This document shows, piece after piece, positions 17,608 to 27,236 of a DNA stretch of 64,000 bases (position 1 is its first letter; each line of letters starts with the position of its first letter). The stretch comes from Shewanella sp. NFH-SH190041 (lineage in GTDB: Bacteria > Pseudomonadota > Gammaproteobacteria > Enterobacterales > Shewanellaceae): the NCBI RefSeq assembly GCF_024363255.1, contig NZ_AP026070.1, forward strand, positions 992,001-1,056,000, read 5' to 3'. The notes below the pieces were generated by a model. The model worked only from the letters and a program-made list of their open reading frames with translations, did not search any database and was not told the DNA's origin. A program made the translations under genes and the position numbers.

Positions 17608-18358
17608 GGGCCTGCTCCAACTGGGTGAGTAGTTGCTGTTGCAAGTTAGCTAGCGCAGCATCGAGCGGCCGAGGTGTCGCTGTGTTCGGCAGTGTGATGG
17701 GCGTCATTGTTGCCGGTCGTCCTGCCATCAGATACAAGTCATCTGCTAAGCGCAGTGCCTCTTGGGGATCATGGGTGATAAAGAGTACGGTTTTGCCCCG
17801 CAGCAGCGTTGCCGCTAATGCCTGCAGCTGGTGGCGGGTTACGGCATCCAGTGCGGAAAAGGGCTCATCCATCAGTACCACATCGCGATTTTGCAGCAGA
17901 GTGCGGACCAAGGCGACCCGTTGGCGCATTCCGCCGGAGAGCGCAGATGGTCTGGCATCGAGCACTTGGCCTAAGCCAACTTGTTGTAACAGCGCGGTGG
18001 CGCGTAGATATAACTGCTGAGTAGCTGCTTTATCACTTGGCTGAAACCGGCTGATAAGACAGGCATTATCCAGCACGCTAAGCCAGGGCAGCAGTAAATC
18101 CTGCTGCGCCATATAGGCGACCGGGCCGCATTGTGGCAGGCTGCCGCTGATAACTGGATGAGCGGCCGAGTCCGTTGTGCTGCTATCCAGTAAGCCAGCC
18201 AACAGGCGCAGTAAGGTCGTTTTACCACAGCCACTTTGCCCGACGATGGTGGTCCAGCAGCCTGCACGCAATTGAAAATTGAAGTTTTCCAGTAGCGCGG
18301 TGGCCTGCCCGGGAAACCGCAGTGTCAGATGGTCAAAAACAATCTCTGAACGGCTCAT
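17600..18358 (-). CDS. ThiZ-like ABC transporter ATP-binding protein
   Basis: Cytoplasmic ATPase of the thiamin-precursor transporter. Walker A is GQSGCGKTTLLRLLAG, the Q-loop is YMAQQDLLLPW, the signature is LSGGMRQRVALVRTLL and Walker B is VVLMDEPFSALD, followed by the H-loop FITHDPQEA. Its ATG overlaps the thiD stop by 4 bases (ATGA), so it is translationally coupled. Confidence 0.93.
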   Translation of the reverse strand: MSRSEIVFDHLTLRFPGQATALLENFNFQLRAGCWTTIVGQSGCGKTTLLRLLAGLLDSSTTDSAAHPVISGSLPQCGPVAYMAQQDLLLPWLSVLDNACLISRFQPSDKAATQQLYLRATALLQQVGLGQVLDARPSALSGGMRQRVALVRTLLQNRDVVLMDEPFSALDAVTRHQLQALAATLLRGKTVLFITHDPQEALRLADDLYLMAGRPATMTPITLPNTATPRPLDAALANLQQQLLTQLEQAHD

Positions 18359-19179
18359 TGGCAGGTATCCTGGCGAAAGAAGTGATTTACTGGGCCGTGA
18401 CCGGTACCAATCTGCAATTTGTCAGCAGCTTGAAGTGCGCCGGTGAGATAGTGTTTGGCGCTGGCGACAGCTGTCGTCATGGTTTGCCCTTGGGCCAAGA
18501 AAGACGCGATAGCCGCAGATAGGGTGCAGCCGGTGCCGTGGGTATTACGGGTGTTGATGCGCTGAGCTTCAAAGCATTGGATCTGCTGTGGCCCAATCAG
18601 CCAATCACAGCTTTGCTGACTGCTGGTGAGGTGACCGCCTTTAAGCAGTATATGGCCACAGTGCTGATCACCACAGTACTGCTGTAAGCGAAGGATAAAT
18701 GTTTGCAGCTCCGCGTCTGTGCTGGGTTCATTGCCGCCCAGAATCGCAGCGGCTTCTGGCAGGTTAGGGGTAATGATATCGGCCAGAGGCAAGAGTTGCT
18801 GCTTGAGGGAATCAATTGCATCGGCAGCCAATAGGTGATCGCCACTGGTGGCTACCATCACGGGGTCAAGGACAATATGGGCTGGCTGATATTGGTGCAA
18901 TTTGGCTGCAACCGTTGCGATCACATCTTTATCCGCCAGCATACCGATTTTTACGGCGATAACAGCTAGATCGCCAAAGATACTGTCAAGTTGGCGGCCG
19001 ACAAAGTCAGCTGGCACGGGCATTACGGCATCAACGCCGCGGGTATTTTGTGCTGTGAGTGCCGTGATCACTGAGCAGGCGTAACCCCCTGTCGCAGAAA
19101 TGGCTTTTATATCGGCTTGAATACCGGCACCACCACCACTGTCTGAGCCAGCAATGGTCAAGGTAATTGATGTAGTCAA
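18355..19179 (-). CDS. thiD: HMP/HMP-phosphate kinase ThiD
   Basis: ThiD phosphorylates hydroxymethylpyrimidine twice to HMP pyrophosphate. The ribokinase-like fold shows TIAGSDSGGGAGIQADIKA at the N-terminus, DPVMVATSGD, and the anion hole/catalytic NTHGTGCTLSAAIASFLAQG. It is the first gene behind the TPP riboswitch. The start appears to be TTG, with ATGGGAG about 8 bases upstream, where the riboswitch expression platform could hide it. No ATG gives the conserved N-terminus. Confidence 0.94.
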   Translation of the reverse strand: MTTSITLTIAGSDSGGGAGIQADIKAISATGGYACSVITALTAQNTRGVDAVMPVPADFVGRQLDSIFGDLAVIAVKIGMLADKDVIATVAAKLHQYQPAHIVLDPVMVATSGDHLLAADAIDSLKQQLLPLADIITPNLPEAAAILGGNEPSTDAELQTFILRLQQYCGDQHCGHILLKGGHLTSSQQSCDWLIGPQQIQCFEAQRINTRNTHGTGCTLSAAIASFLAQGQTMTTAVASAKHYLTGALQAADKLQIGTGHGPVNHFFRQDTCQ

Positions 19180-19241
19180 AAAAGTGCTCCCATAAAATGG
19201 GCGCAGGGAGAAACAGGATGGAGGGACTCCAGGATGCTTAG

Positions 19242-19317
19242 TTCCCTACGCCAGTGTTAACTGGATCAGGTTCAACGGGTCCCGTAGTTACGGTCTCAGC
19301 CTAAGGCTCCCCGACTA
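19242..19317 (-). promoter_or_regulatory. TPP riboswitch (THI element)
   Basis: On the minus strand the conserved THI-box core is readable: GGGGAGCC...GGCTGAGACCG, then ACCCGTTGAACCTGATCC and GTTAACACTGGCGTAGGGAA. It lies 62 bases upstream of the thiD start codon and should turn off the whole thiD-to-thiE operon when thiamin pyrophosphate is abundant. The linker to thiD holds a CTCCC/GGGAG pairing that covers the ribosome site and runs into six T, so either translational or transcriptional control is possible. Confidence 0.95.
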
Positions 19318-19627
19318 AATCACATCAAACTGATGTGGCGGATACACCTTACTCCTGTGATCCATCTCAAGCAATATTTGCCGTCAGACAGTGGTGGTTT
19401 AACCAGCTGTCAAGTTCATCTGTAGCCTGAAAATGGGAGCTGTAACAGAAAACTCGCATAAAGAGATAAGCGTGGAGATGACTGCTGGAGTTTATGCTGG
19501 TGGCTTTGGTGCCCAAGAGTGCACTCTGAGCGCGATATGAGTGAAAAATGAAGGGCGAGTACAACTTGTTGAGGATAGCTGCCGGGCAGTATTGGCCGCC
19601 CGGCAAGATTTCAGTGGTGAGGGGGAA

Positions 19628-21181
19628 TTATGCCGTTGCGGTTGAGGCCGGTGCTGCGCGCTGCAGAGTCAGCAGCCAGCGACCATAGAGGTAGATCCCA
19701 ACTGCCGAAAGAGTGCCAATCGCGGCGATAATATACCAAGCCATGCCAATATCATGGGCTTGATAAAGGGTTTGAGTCAGCTGTTGGGCTGTTTGCCCGG
19801 TATAGCTGACCAAAGTCGTAAAGGCTTCGCCCTGAGGAATGGCCGCGACTTCTGTGGCGCTCATGCCCTCTTGCTCCAGCATTTGGCGGGAAAACTTCTC
19901 TTTCGAGGCATAAATTTCATATAACTTAGGGCCAAAATAGCCTTCTAGTCCCCAGCCTATGCCCTGGGGCAGCATCACAAAGCCCAGATACATGGCTTTT
20001 TTCCCCTCCGGGGCGATATTGCCCATAAACTCATTCTTTTTCGGTGAAATCATCATTTCCCCGAGGGAGAACATGGCAATTGCCAAGACCATCATCCAGG
20101 CGGCATTGGTGTAACCGATCAGCACAAAGGCAAGGATACTGAGCAGACACCCAGCTAACATCGCGGTGGTGATGCGGTATTTGGCCGTTAGCGCCGCAAC
20201 CAGAAAACAACTGGTCATAATCATTCCGGCATTAAGGTTCAGCATGCCCTCTGGCATCACTTTAGTGCCGTCATTATTCAGCCCGAGCCAGAACTGTAAG
20301 ATACCGTTGCTGGTGCCTTCTGGTCCAAACAAACTGGTGACAATCACACTGGTATCGACCCATTCGGCAATATGGATAGGTAACACATCAAACAGCGCAT
20401 TAAACAGGAACCAGAAGCCGGAAAAGACCAGCATGTAATAGAGCACAATCGGCTTTTTCAGTTCATGCCAGGCATCTTTCCACAGGGTATCTTGCTGGAT
20501 TTCTCCCGCTTTGATTTTTGCCGCACGGGCTAAGCGCTCATCTTTGCCCGGCTCTTTGTAGGCCAGCAAAAACAGGAAATTGAAGGAAATAATTGCAGCG
20601 CAGGCATAAAACACATTGTCCCATGACAACTGACGCATATGTACTGCAACCAACGGACCGAGAAAGCCGCCGATATTGACCACCTGATAGAATATCCCCC
20701 AGGCCATGGATGAGTTATCCCGCCTTGTTGCCAGCACTAAAGTGCCCTGAATACCGGGTTTAAAGATACCTGTGCCGGTTGCCAGTAACATGGCTCCCCA
20801 GAAAAAGCCCCAGAAACTGGGGAAAAAGGCCATACACAGATAACCGGCAATTTTGATAATGGTGGAGGCAAAAATGGTTTCTTTATAACCGACTCGATCT
20901 GAGATGCCGCCGGTAAAAACAGGCACAAATGTTTGTAGAATTGCCCAGCAAGAAATAATAATGCCGTAATCGGACAGGGTGATGCCTAAGCCGCCAGCGG
21001 ACTCGGGCGCTTTGGCATAGAGTCCGGCACTGGCTTTAACACCGTAATAGGCGATACGCTCAACCAGTTCCATGCCGCCAACCAGCCAGAAGACATAACT
21101 AAAACTGGCGATGGAGGCCCACATCCCCAACTGTTTTACTTCGCGCAGATCATTTTCTGCACCGGGATTTTGCTTTGTCAT
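19628..21181 (-). CDS. POT/PTR2-like MFS transporter
   Basis: A 517-residue inner-membrane transporter with about 12-14 membrane helices. The N-terminal region ELVERIAYYGVKA resembles the ExxERFxYYG motif of proton-dependent oligopeptide transporters. GGISDRVGYKETIF is the MFS loop-2 signature, and ATGTGIFKPGIQGTLV and SSMAWGIFYQVVNIGGFLGPL fit the same family. It lies upstream of the TPP riboswitch and is therefore not under its control. The substrate (peptide, nucleoside or other) cannot be read from sequence. Confidence 0.8.
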   Translation of the reverse strand: MTKQNPGAENDLREVKQLGMWASIASFSYVFWLVGGMELVERIAYYGVKASAGLYAKAPESAGGLGITLSDYGIIISCWAILQTFVPVFTGGISDRVGYKETIFASTIIKIAGYLCMAFFPSFWGFFWGAMLLATGTGIFKPGIQGTLVLATRRDNSSMAWGIFYQVVNIGGFLGPLVAVHMRQLSWDNVFYACAAIISFNFLFLLAYKEPGKDERLARAAKIKAGEIQQDTLWKDAWHELKKPIVLYYMLVFSGFWFLFNALFDVLPIHIAEWVDTSVIVTSLFGPEGTSNGILQFWLGLNNDGTKVMPEGMLNLNAGMIMTSCFLVAALTAKYRITTAMLAGCLLSILAFVLIGYTNAAWMMVLAIAMFSLGEMMISPKKNEFMGNIAPEGKKAMYLGFVMLPQGIGWGLEGYFGPKLYEIYASKEKFSRQMLEQEGMSATEVAAIPQGEAFTTLVSYTGQTAQQLTQTLYQAHDIGMAWYIIAAIGTLSAVGIYLYGRWLLTLQRAAPASTATA

Positions 21182-21417
21182 AACCGTCCTTTGTTGTTGT
21201 TATTTTTCCGGGATGCCAACTGCAGTGGTGCAATCGGCGTATGCACTGTAACCGTTTGGGCATGAAAAACCAAAACGACCATGGTTAGATTTTGACCTTG
21301 ATCAGGCGTTTGGCTGACTGACGGGATGGGACTGAAATAATCGGGAAATCATGAAAGTACGATGCCCGGCAGGGCTGTTATAGGCGCTGCCGGGCGTATG
21401 GATATTGACGGAATCTA

Positions 21418-23358
21418 TCAGGAAGGTTTTACCTGATTGTCATTGATAACAAGTGCGTCGTTGTCAGCATCAGCCTCTTTTTCCCGCATTAAATCGTTAA
21501 ACAGATAACGGGCTTCCTGCGCTTGTTCAGAGGCGGCCAGTTTACGTTCTTTGGCGGCAATGGCTTCGGCGGTCAGACGTTGCAGTTCCTCAATCATGTC
21601 ATCTGGCGCATCACCCAGTTCAATCCCAGATTCACCCCGCGACAGTGCTTCTTTACGAATTTGTTTTTTCAGCGCCCAGATAGCGTTAAGGGCTTCTCGC
21701 TCTGCTTCTGCCGCTTCGATGGCGGTGTCACGGCGCTGTTCAAATTTTGCTAACGCTGTGCCTTCTCGGCTCCAAGGGTCCACTTCTGGCAAGTCTTCAA
21801 TATTGATCACAGGGTCGATATAACCTTCCTGATGGGTCAGGTCGAGGTTAGCGGCTTTGACCCCGGAAATCATCAGCATTACGGCAATCACCAGTAGGGG
21901 TAAACCACCGACAATCGCGGCTGTCTGCAAGGTAGCCAGTCCCCCCATAAACATCAGCACTGAAGGCATAAAGGACAGGGCAAACGCCCAGAACAGCCGG
22001 TTCCACCGCAGCGGATCTTCTGTAACATTGTTTTGCACCACTGACGCCAGAATATAAGAAATGGAGTCAAAGGTGGTGGCGGTAAAGATCACGCATAACA
22101 TGGTAAATACGGCGATAACGGCATAACTAAAGGGGAGTTGCTCTAGGATGGCAAAAATCGCGGTAGTAGGGCCTTTATCGGCCAGAATGCCGACCACATC
22201 CAGCTGACCGGATAATTGCAGTGACAAACCATAGTTACCAAGGATCATAAAGTAGAGGGCGCAGCCCAGTGAGCCGAAGAAAATCGAGCCGGTAACCATT
22301 TGCTTAATGGTGCGGCCGCGAGAAATTCTGGCGACAAATAGCCCCATGCTAGGGGCAAATACCAGCCACCAAGCCCAGTAAAAGATGGTCCAGTCCTGAG
22401 GGAAGTGGGTATCAGCAAAGGTGCCATAACCACCAAAGGGTTCTGCCCAAGTGGCCATAACAAAGAAGTTGGATAGCATGCGGCCGATGGAGTCTAAGCC
22501 AGTTTCTAACATAAAGATGGTGGGCCCGACGCAGAGGATAAAGGCCAGCAGGGCCAGTGCACTCCAGAAGTTAATATTGGACAGTACCTTAATGCCTTCA
22601 TCCATGCCTTTATAGGATGAGTAGGCAAATAGCGCGGTACAGATCATCAATACGCCGATCTGAGTGGTGGTGGTGGAAGGAATACCGAACAGGTAGCTGA
22701 TGCCTTCATTGATCAGCGGCGCAGCTAGCCCCAGTGTGGTAGCGGCCCCGCCAAGCAGACCGAAAATAAACAGTACATCGATAACTTTACCGGTTTTGCC
22801 ATGGCTGCGAGCTTCACCGATAACCGGCATTAACGCGGCAGAGACTTTCAGTACCGGCTGTTTACGGACATAGAAGAAGTAAGCAATCGGCAGCGCCGGG
22901 ATCAGATAAATTGACCAAGCGATAGGCCCCCAGTGGAAAATCCCGTAAGTGGCGGCCCAACGTACCGCCTCTTCACTGCCGGGCGCTAACTGGAAGGGGG
23001 GACTCATATAGTAGTAGGCCCATTCAATACAGCCCCAGTAGAGGATACTGGCACCAATGCCACCACAAAACAGCATGGCTGCCCAAGAGGCGGTGGCAAA
23101 CTCTGGCTTTTCATCAGCATCGCCCAGTTTAATCTGGCCGATATCAGAAAAGACAATATAAATCATAAAGAAAAATGCACTGAGCCCCAAGGCAAGATAG
23201 GCAAAACCTAATTTATCCGTCATAAAGGCTTTAGCAACAGCAATCCAGTCTGCTCCCTCTGCTGGGAATAATGCTAAGGGAATAACGACTGCAAATAATA
23301 ATCCCAAGGCGCCAAAAAAAGTTGGTTTATCTATTAATTCGAAGTGTTTTTTTATCAT
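21418..23358 (-). CDS. BCCT-family transporter with C-terminal extension
   Basis: Betaine/choline/carnitine-type secondary transporter, 646 residues with 12 predicted helices. The family signature in helix 8 is FYWAWWLVFAPSMGLFVARISRGRT. A charged, Ala/Glu-rich cytoplasmic tail of about 110 residues (from about residue 535, EEREAL/EAEREAL-type coiled coil) is longer than in many BCCT carriers and may be regulatory, as in osmosensing BetP. Substrate unknown; a glycine betaine or related quaternary amine is the family default. Confidence 0.88.
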   Translation of the reverse strand: MIKKHFELIDKPTFFGALGLLFAVVIPLALFPAEGADWIAVAKAFMTDKLGFAYLALGLSAFFFMIYIVFSDIGQIKLGDADEKPEFATASWAAMLFCGGIGASILYWGCIEWAYYYMSPPFQLAPGSEEAVRWAATYGIFHWGPIAWSIYLIPALPIAYFFYVRKQPVLKVSAALMPVIGEARSHGKTGKVIDVLFIFGLLGGAATTLGLAAPLINEGISYLFGIPSTTTTQIGVLMICTALFAYSSYKGMDEGIKVLSNINFWSALALLAFILCVGPTIFMLETGLDSIGRMLSNFFVMATWAEPFGGYGTFADTHFPQDWTIFYWAWWLVFAPSMGLFVARISRGRTIKQMVTGSIFFGSLGCALYFMILGNYGLSLQLSGQLDVVGILADKGPTTAIFAILEQLPFSYAVIAVFTMLCVIFTATTFDSISYILASVVQNNVTEDPLRWNRLFWAFALSFMPSVLMFMGGLATLQTAAIVGGLPLLVIAVMLMISGVKAANLDLTHQEGYIDPVINIEDLPEVDPWSREGTALAKFEQRRDTAIEAAEAEREALNAIWALKKQIRKEALSRGESGIELGDAPDDMIEELQRLTAEAIAAKERKLAASEQAQEARYLFNDLMREKEADADNDALVINDNQVKPS

Positions 23359-23599
23359 CGCTGCTTAATCCTATTCCACAGCTGGAAGGTTTTACTGTAT
23401 AGGGAGAAAAGTTAGTGAGATGTCCTGTATACCGGAGATCTGTGACATAGTTAACTATTAAGAGGTATTTTTGTCGAATTAATTTTGCGCGTAACGAGTG
23501 GTTTGTGTGATGCGGGTCAAGTGGATGTAACAGTTTGTTTTGTTTGTGATTATTATGTTTGCAGCAACCATTGTGGCTGCTGCAAACCAGAGGCTAAGC

Positions 23600-24154
23600 T
23601 TAGCGAGCGTTAGTCGGTGCGGTGAGATCCGCTTTGGCTATCACATGTTGCAGAATATTATAGCCAGCCAGTGCTGGAGAGGCGTTGGCAGGTAATTTTA
23701 TATCAGCAGTATTGAGTGCATACAGGGTGATTTTATATTGGTGTGGTTGAGCATGTGGTGGTGGGCAGGCACCGCCGAAGCCTTTAAAGCCAAAGTCATT
23801 GGTGACCATGGATGCACCTTTAGGCAAGTTTTTACCCCCAGTCACCCCGGCATTGGCTGCTAAATGACGGGCATTGGCTGGAATATTCACCACAACCCAG
23901 TGCCACCATCCGCTGCCGGTTGGTGCATCAGGATCATACATGGTCAGGGCGAAACTCTTGGTGCCTTGTGGTACATCACTCCATTTCAGTTCCGGTGAGA
24001 CGTTTTGGCCGGTACAACCCCATTGGTTAAAAATCTGTTGATTTTCAAATGTTTTACCATTGGTAACTGTATTGCTATTTAGTGTCATCGCTTGACTAGC
24101 AAAGGCGGGTACCGTCAGCAGCAGGGCTGCTGCTAATGTTGTGAGTTTTTTCAT
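23600..24154 (-). CDS. YbhB/YbcL-family (PEBP-like) periplasmic protein
   Basis: A 184-residue phosphatidylethanolamine-binding-like protein with a signal peptide (residues 1-22, ending AMT). It carries the two conserved family stretches, YDPDAPTGSGWWHWVVVNIP and GGACPPPHAQPHQYKITLYAL. Bacterial homologues are of uncertain function, and no strong operon context helps. Confidence 0.9.
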   Translation of the reverse strand: MKKLTTLAAALLLTVPAFASQAMTLNSNTVTNGKTFENQQIFNQWGCTGQNVSPELKWSDVPQGTKSFALTMYDPDAPTGSGWWHWVVVNIPANARHLAANAGVTGGKNLPKGASMVTNDFGFKGFGGACPPPHAQPHQYKITLYALNTADIKLPANASPALAGYNILQHVIAKADLTAPTNAR

Positions 24155-24220
24155 GGCTCCTCTCTGAATATCATGTGATAAAAAAACAAGGCCACACAGG
24201 ATGGCCGGGGAAAAATCAGA

Positions 24221-24556
24221 TTATTTTTGCACTGGTAATTGCACTGGCCCTAAGCCAATGCGACATTTGGCAAAGCCTTGTTGCCAGCCATTGAGATAGT
24301 CGGTTTTACTGCCGGGGACTTTAGGCGCATCCACCCAACCTGTTTCGGGCGTTCCCTGATTCTGAAATGCGGCTTTACAGCCCATGGCTTGGCCATAGGT
24401 GCTCATATCCGGGTAGGTGGGTTGGGCATTGGCTGTGGTGGATACTTGTGGCAGCGGCGCTACAGGTGCGCTGGCAGTTGCCTGAGGGGCTGATTGACAG
24501 GCGCTGAGTAATAACGAGGCAGCCAGTGTCATACCGGCAAGAGGGATCAGTTTCAT
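24221..24556 (-). CDS. Small lipoprotein of unknown function
   Basis: A 111-residue protein with a lipoprotein signal (MKLIPLAGMTLAASLLLSAC), then an Ala/Pro-rich linker and a small C-terminal domain with two further Cys (GCKAAF, KCRIGLG). The ATG used gives a normal signal length; four extra residues upstream are possible. An IS5-family element sits about 80 bases upstream of the start and may have displaced or supplied its promoter. Confidence 0.7.
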   Translation of the reverse strand: MKLIPLAGMTLAASLLLSACQSAPQATASAPVAPLPQVSTTANAQPTYPDMSTYGQAMGCKAAFQNQGTPETGWVDAPKVPGSKTDYLNGWQQGFAKCRIGLGPVQLPVQK

Positions 24557-24639
24557 AGTCGCATCCAAACGGCGTATTTTTTTCTAGTGTAACGCCACTT
24601 TTGCGATAGAGATCAAAGATGAAAGGGATTTAATTGCTA

Positions 24640-25522
24640 GGGTCTGTTGACGTTTGCTGTTCATTTCTCACTCAGCAATACATCGGTAGCCACATAAGCA
24701 TGAATGCCAGCGATACCATACTGGCATAATTCCGTTCCAACTTATCATAACGGCTTGAAATAGCACGATAATGCTTAATCCTAGCAAAGGCATTTTCCAC
24801 CAAATGACGATACCTATATAAGCACCAATCCATTGTATCCTTACCAATATCTTGCCCGTAATTACGCCTAGCTATCACAGTTTTTCCTCCTTTGCGTTGA
24901 ACAAAAACGCGGAAAGATTCACTGTCATATCCTTTATCGCATACAATAGTATCTATCTCCCCCAGTTGTTCTACGAGACTTTCTGCAAGAACAATGTCAT
25001 TTCGCTGACCTTCTGATAAATCAAAACAAATGGGCAAACCTCCGCTATCGACAGCTAAGTGGATTTTTGTTGTATTCCCACCTCTGCTTTTACCTATTTG
25101 CTCAGAGAAATTTGTAGCAGCGCCTGTGCTGTGCTGATGTGCACGAATAATTGAGCCATCGAGGAACACCCATTCGAAGTCTGCCATTTTTGCTAACTGA
25201 CTGAAAAGATGATTTAAAATACCTTTTTTAGACCAAAGGTTAAATCGTCTATATACTGAGCTCCATTCACCAAATCCCGGAGGTAAATCTCGCCAAGGGA
25301 TCCCCGTTCTCATACGGAAAAGTATCCCTTCAAAGGTCATTCTATGTTCAGATTTATTGTAGATACGACCAGTACTTTTCATTATCTGTAGTAGCAGTTC
25401 CCATCTTATGTCAGTTAATATTGTTCTCGGCATGCTTTGGGGTTGTGGTTTGTTTTTGGCGAAAGAGATTATAACCCCTCTGCATGTTGCTCAAAAATCA
25501 TCCTCGAAACGTCAACACGCCC
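24640..25522. mobile_element. IS5-family insertion sequence (IS427-like)
   Basis: An 883-bp element. Terminal inverted repeats read GGGTCTGTTGACGTTT on the left and GGGCGTGTTGACGTTT on the right. Both ends abut CTAG-type target bases (CTA|GGG ... CCC|TAG), consistent with the TA-type target duplication of the IS427 subgroup. It contains a single, apparently intact transposase gene. Confidence 0.85.
24672..25433 (-). CDS. IS5-family transposase
   Basis: DDE transposase of 253 residues in one uninterrupted frame. It has the N-terminal GIPWRDLPPGFGEWSSVYRRFNLW region. The catalytic Asp residues lie in VFLDGSIIRAHQHS and TIVCDKGYDSESFR, and the terminal Glu in RHLVENAFARIKHYRAISSRYDK. KSRGGNTTKIHLAVDSGG is also typical. 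It appears functional. Confidence 0.93.
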   Translation of the reverse strand: MPRTILTDIRWELLLQIMKSTGRIYNKSEHRMTFEGILFRMRTGIPWRDLPPGFGEWSSVYRRFNLWSKKGILNHLFSQLAKMADFEWVFLDGSIIRAHQHSTGAATNFSEQIGKSRGGNTTKIHLAVDSGGLPICFDLSEGQRNDIVLAESLVEQLGEIDTIVCDKGYDSESFRVFVQRKGGKTVIARRNYGQDIGKDTMDWCLYRYRHLVENAFARIKHYRAISSRYDKLERNYASMVSLAFMLMWLPMYC

Positions 25523-25590
25523 TAGAAAAGCCCATACAACTCTTTCTAAATGTGATAACTGTCAGACCCTGATGGATGGTGATGATTTCA

Positions 25591-25616
25591 GCCAGACTGA
25601 TACAGATCAGTCTGGC
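25591..25616. terminator. Strong hairpin after the peroxidase gene
   Basis: A perfect 11-bp stem, GCCAGACTGAT / ATCAGTCTGGC with loop ACAG, lies 10 bases downstream of the peroxidase stop. There is no U-tract on either strand, so it may act as an mRNA-stabilising 3' hairpin or a weak terminator. Confidence 0.6.
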
Positions 25617-25625
25617 TTAGTTGAT

Positions 25626-27020
25626 TTATAGCTGTTTACCCTGATATTGGCCGGTTAAGGTTTTCAGGAAAGCGGTGATATCAGCCACCTCGGTTGGTGT
25701 CAGGTTGACGCCTGACTGGTATTTTCCCATCTGTACGACGGCTTGATCTAGGGTTTTGGCACTGGCATCGTGGAAATATGGCTCAGTCAGTGCAACGTTA
25801 CGCAGTGTTGGCACTTTGAATCTGTGCATATCTGCAGCGTTACCTGACACATTGAAACGGCCGTTATCCACTTGGGTTAGTTCAGTACGGGTAGCAAAAT
25901 AGTCACCGTCAACCCCCATGATTTCAAAGGATTGCCCACCCATTGCCTGACCACTGTGGCAGGTATCACAGTGGTACTCTTTAAACAGAGCAAATCCGTG
26001 TTTTTCCTGCGCAGTCATGGCACTATCATCCCCTTTCAAATACAGGTCAAATCGGCTATTAGGGGTGGTCAGGGTCTTTTCAAACTCAGCAATGGCGTCA
26101 GTAATATTGTTGGCGGTAATGCCGTCCGGGTAGATATGGGCAAACGCATTGACCATAGTCCGGTCTGACTGCAGTTTATCTATAATCTGCTGCCAGTTAT
26201 CACTGCCCATTTCTTTGGGGTTCATCGGTGGGCCACCGGCCTGGGCTTGCAGATCGGCAGCACGTCCATCCCAGAACTGATGAATATTAAATACTGCGTT
26301 GTATACGGTTGGGGCGTTAATTGGCCCTTTGTGACCGTGGATACCGGTAGAGGTGACCAAGTGATCAACCCCGCCGGTGTTCAGCCCGTGACAGGTCGAA
26401 CAAGCTACGGTGTTGTCACCTGACAGTCGGGTGTCGTGATAGAGGACTTCGCCCAACTTGGCTTTAGCCGGATTGACGTGAAATACCGTCTGGATTGGCT
26501 GTACAAACTCATTTCTGTGAGCTGGAGCGGCGGCAGGGTTTGGGTAATGCTGCTCGCGGCTTTGTTTAATCCAACTTTGCATGATCTGCTGTTCCTGATC
26601 AGACAGGCTAGAGCGCCAGTGCAGAGCGGTAAAACGGTGTGGCGGCATGGAACCATCGCTAATCACTGCCTGCAGTTTTGCCAATGCGGTGATAGAAACG
26701 GGTTGATTATCGGCCATATCAGCCAATACTGGTTTTAAATCAAAGTGCTTCAGACCCAGTTTAACATCCAGCTCCATTAGCTGATGTACCCCGGGGACCG
26801 CGGCATAAAAAGGCATTGGCGTACCAGCACTGTGACAATACTGACAGCCATTGTCTGTCATTACCCGGTAAGCCTGTTTAGCCAGTGTTGAACCGTTGAA
26901 TTGTTGCGGCATCTGTTCGGCGTGCAGATCGCGATCGAAATTATCAACCAGCGCCACAGTGCCTAAATACCCTGCGACCATGATAGCTGCGACCGAGAGT
27001 GCGACTTTTTTCTTGTTCAC
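25626..27020 (-). CDS. Triheme cytochrome c peroxidase, YhjA/quinol-peroxidase-like
   Basis: Membrane-anchored periplasmic peroxidase reducing hydrogen peroxide. An N-terminal anchor (about residues 5-25) precedes an extra one-haem domain (CQYCH, about 59) and then the classical dihaem CCP module (CSTCH about 207, CDTCH about 351). This three-haem layout matches E. coli YhjA, which takes electrons from quinol. The GTG start follows an AGGGGG ribosome site; an ATG 54 bases upstream is possible but lacks one. An FNR-like site lies upstream, fitting expression when oxygen is low. Confidence 0.88.
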   Translation of the reverse strand: MNKKKVALSVAAIMVAGYLGTVALVDNFDRDLHAEQMPQQFNGSTLAKQAYRVMTDNGCQYCHSAGTPMPFYAAVPGVHQLMELDVKLGLKHFDLKPVLADMADNQPVSITALAKLQAVISDGSMPPHRFTALHWRSSLSDQEQQIMQSWIKQSREQHYPNPAAAPAHRNEFVQPIQTVFHVNPAKAKLGEVLYHDTRLSGDNTVACSTCHGLNTGGVDHLVTSTGIHGHKGPINAPTVYNAVFNIHQFWDGRAADLQAQAGGPPMNPKEMGSDNWQQIIDKLQSDRTMVNAFAHIYPDGITANNITDAIAEFEKTLTTPNSRFDLYLKGDDSAMTAQEKHGFALFKEYHCDTCHSGQAMGGQSFEIMGVDGDYFATRTELTQVDNGRFNVSGNAADMHRFKVPTLRNVALTEPYFHDASAKTLDQAVVQMGKYQSGVNLTPTEVADITAFLKTLTGQYQGKQL

Positions 27021-27236
27021 ATATCCCCCTATTTTTTGCTGCAGTTTTGTACTGCGGTTTATGGCGGCGGACAATACGGACTTGTTAGGGGGGATTCAAA
27101 GGGGAAAAATCGCATCTAGCGATAGAGAAAACCGATAAAACAAAGGTAAAACAATTATATTTTTACCTGAACAAACAGTTAGGAAAAGTTTGTTGTGAAA
27201 ATGTGTGAATTAACAGAAAAGTAATCTGCATATTTA

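Noticed and set aside
19367..19606. 79-residue minus-strand frame upstream of the TPP riboswitch
   Set aside because: Low-complexity composition, no ribosome site, and it lies in a normal intergenic stretch between the MFS gene and the riboswitch.
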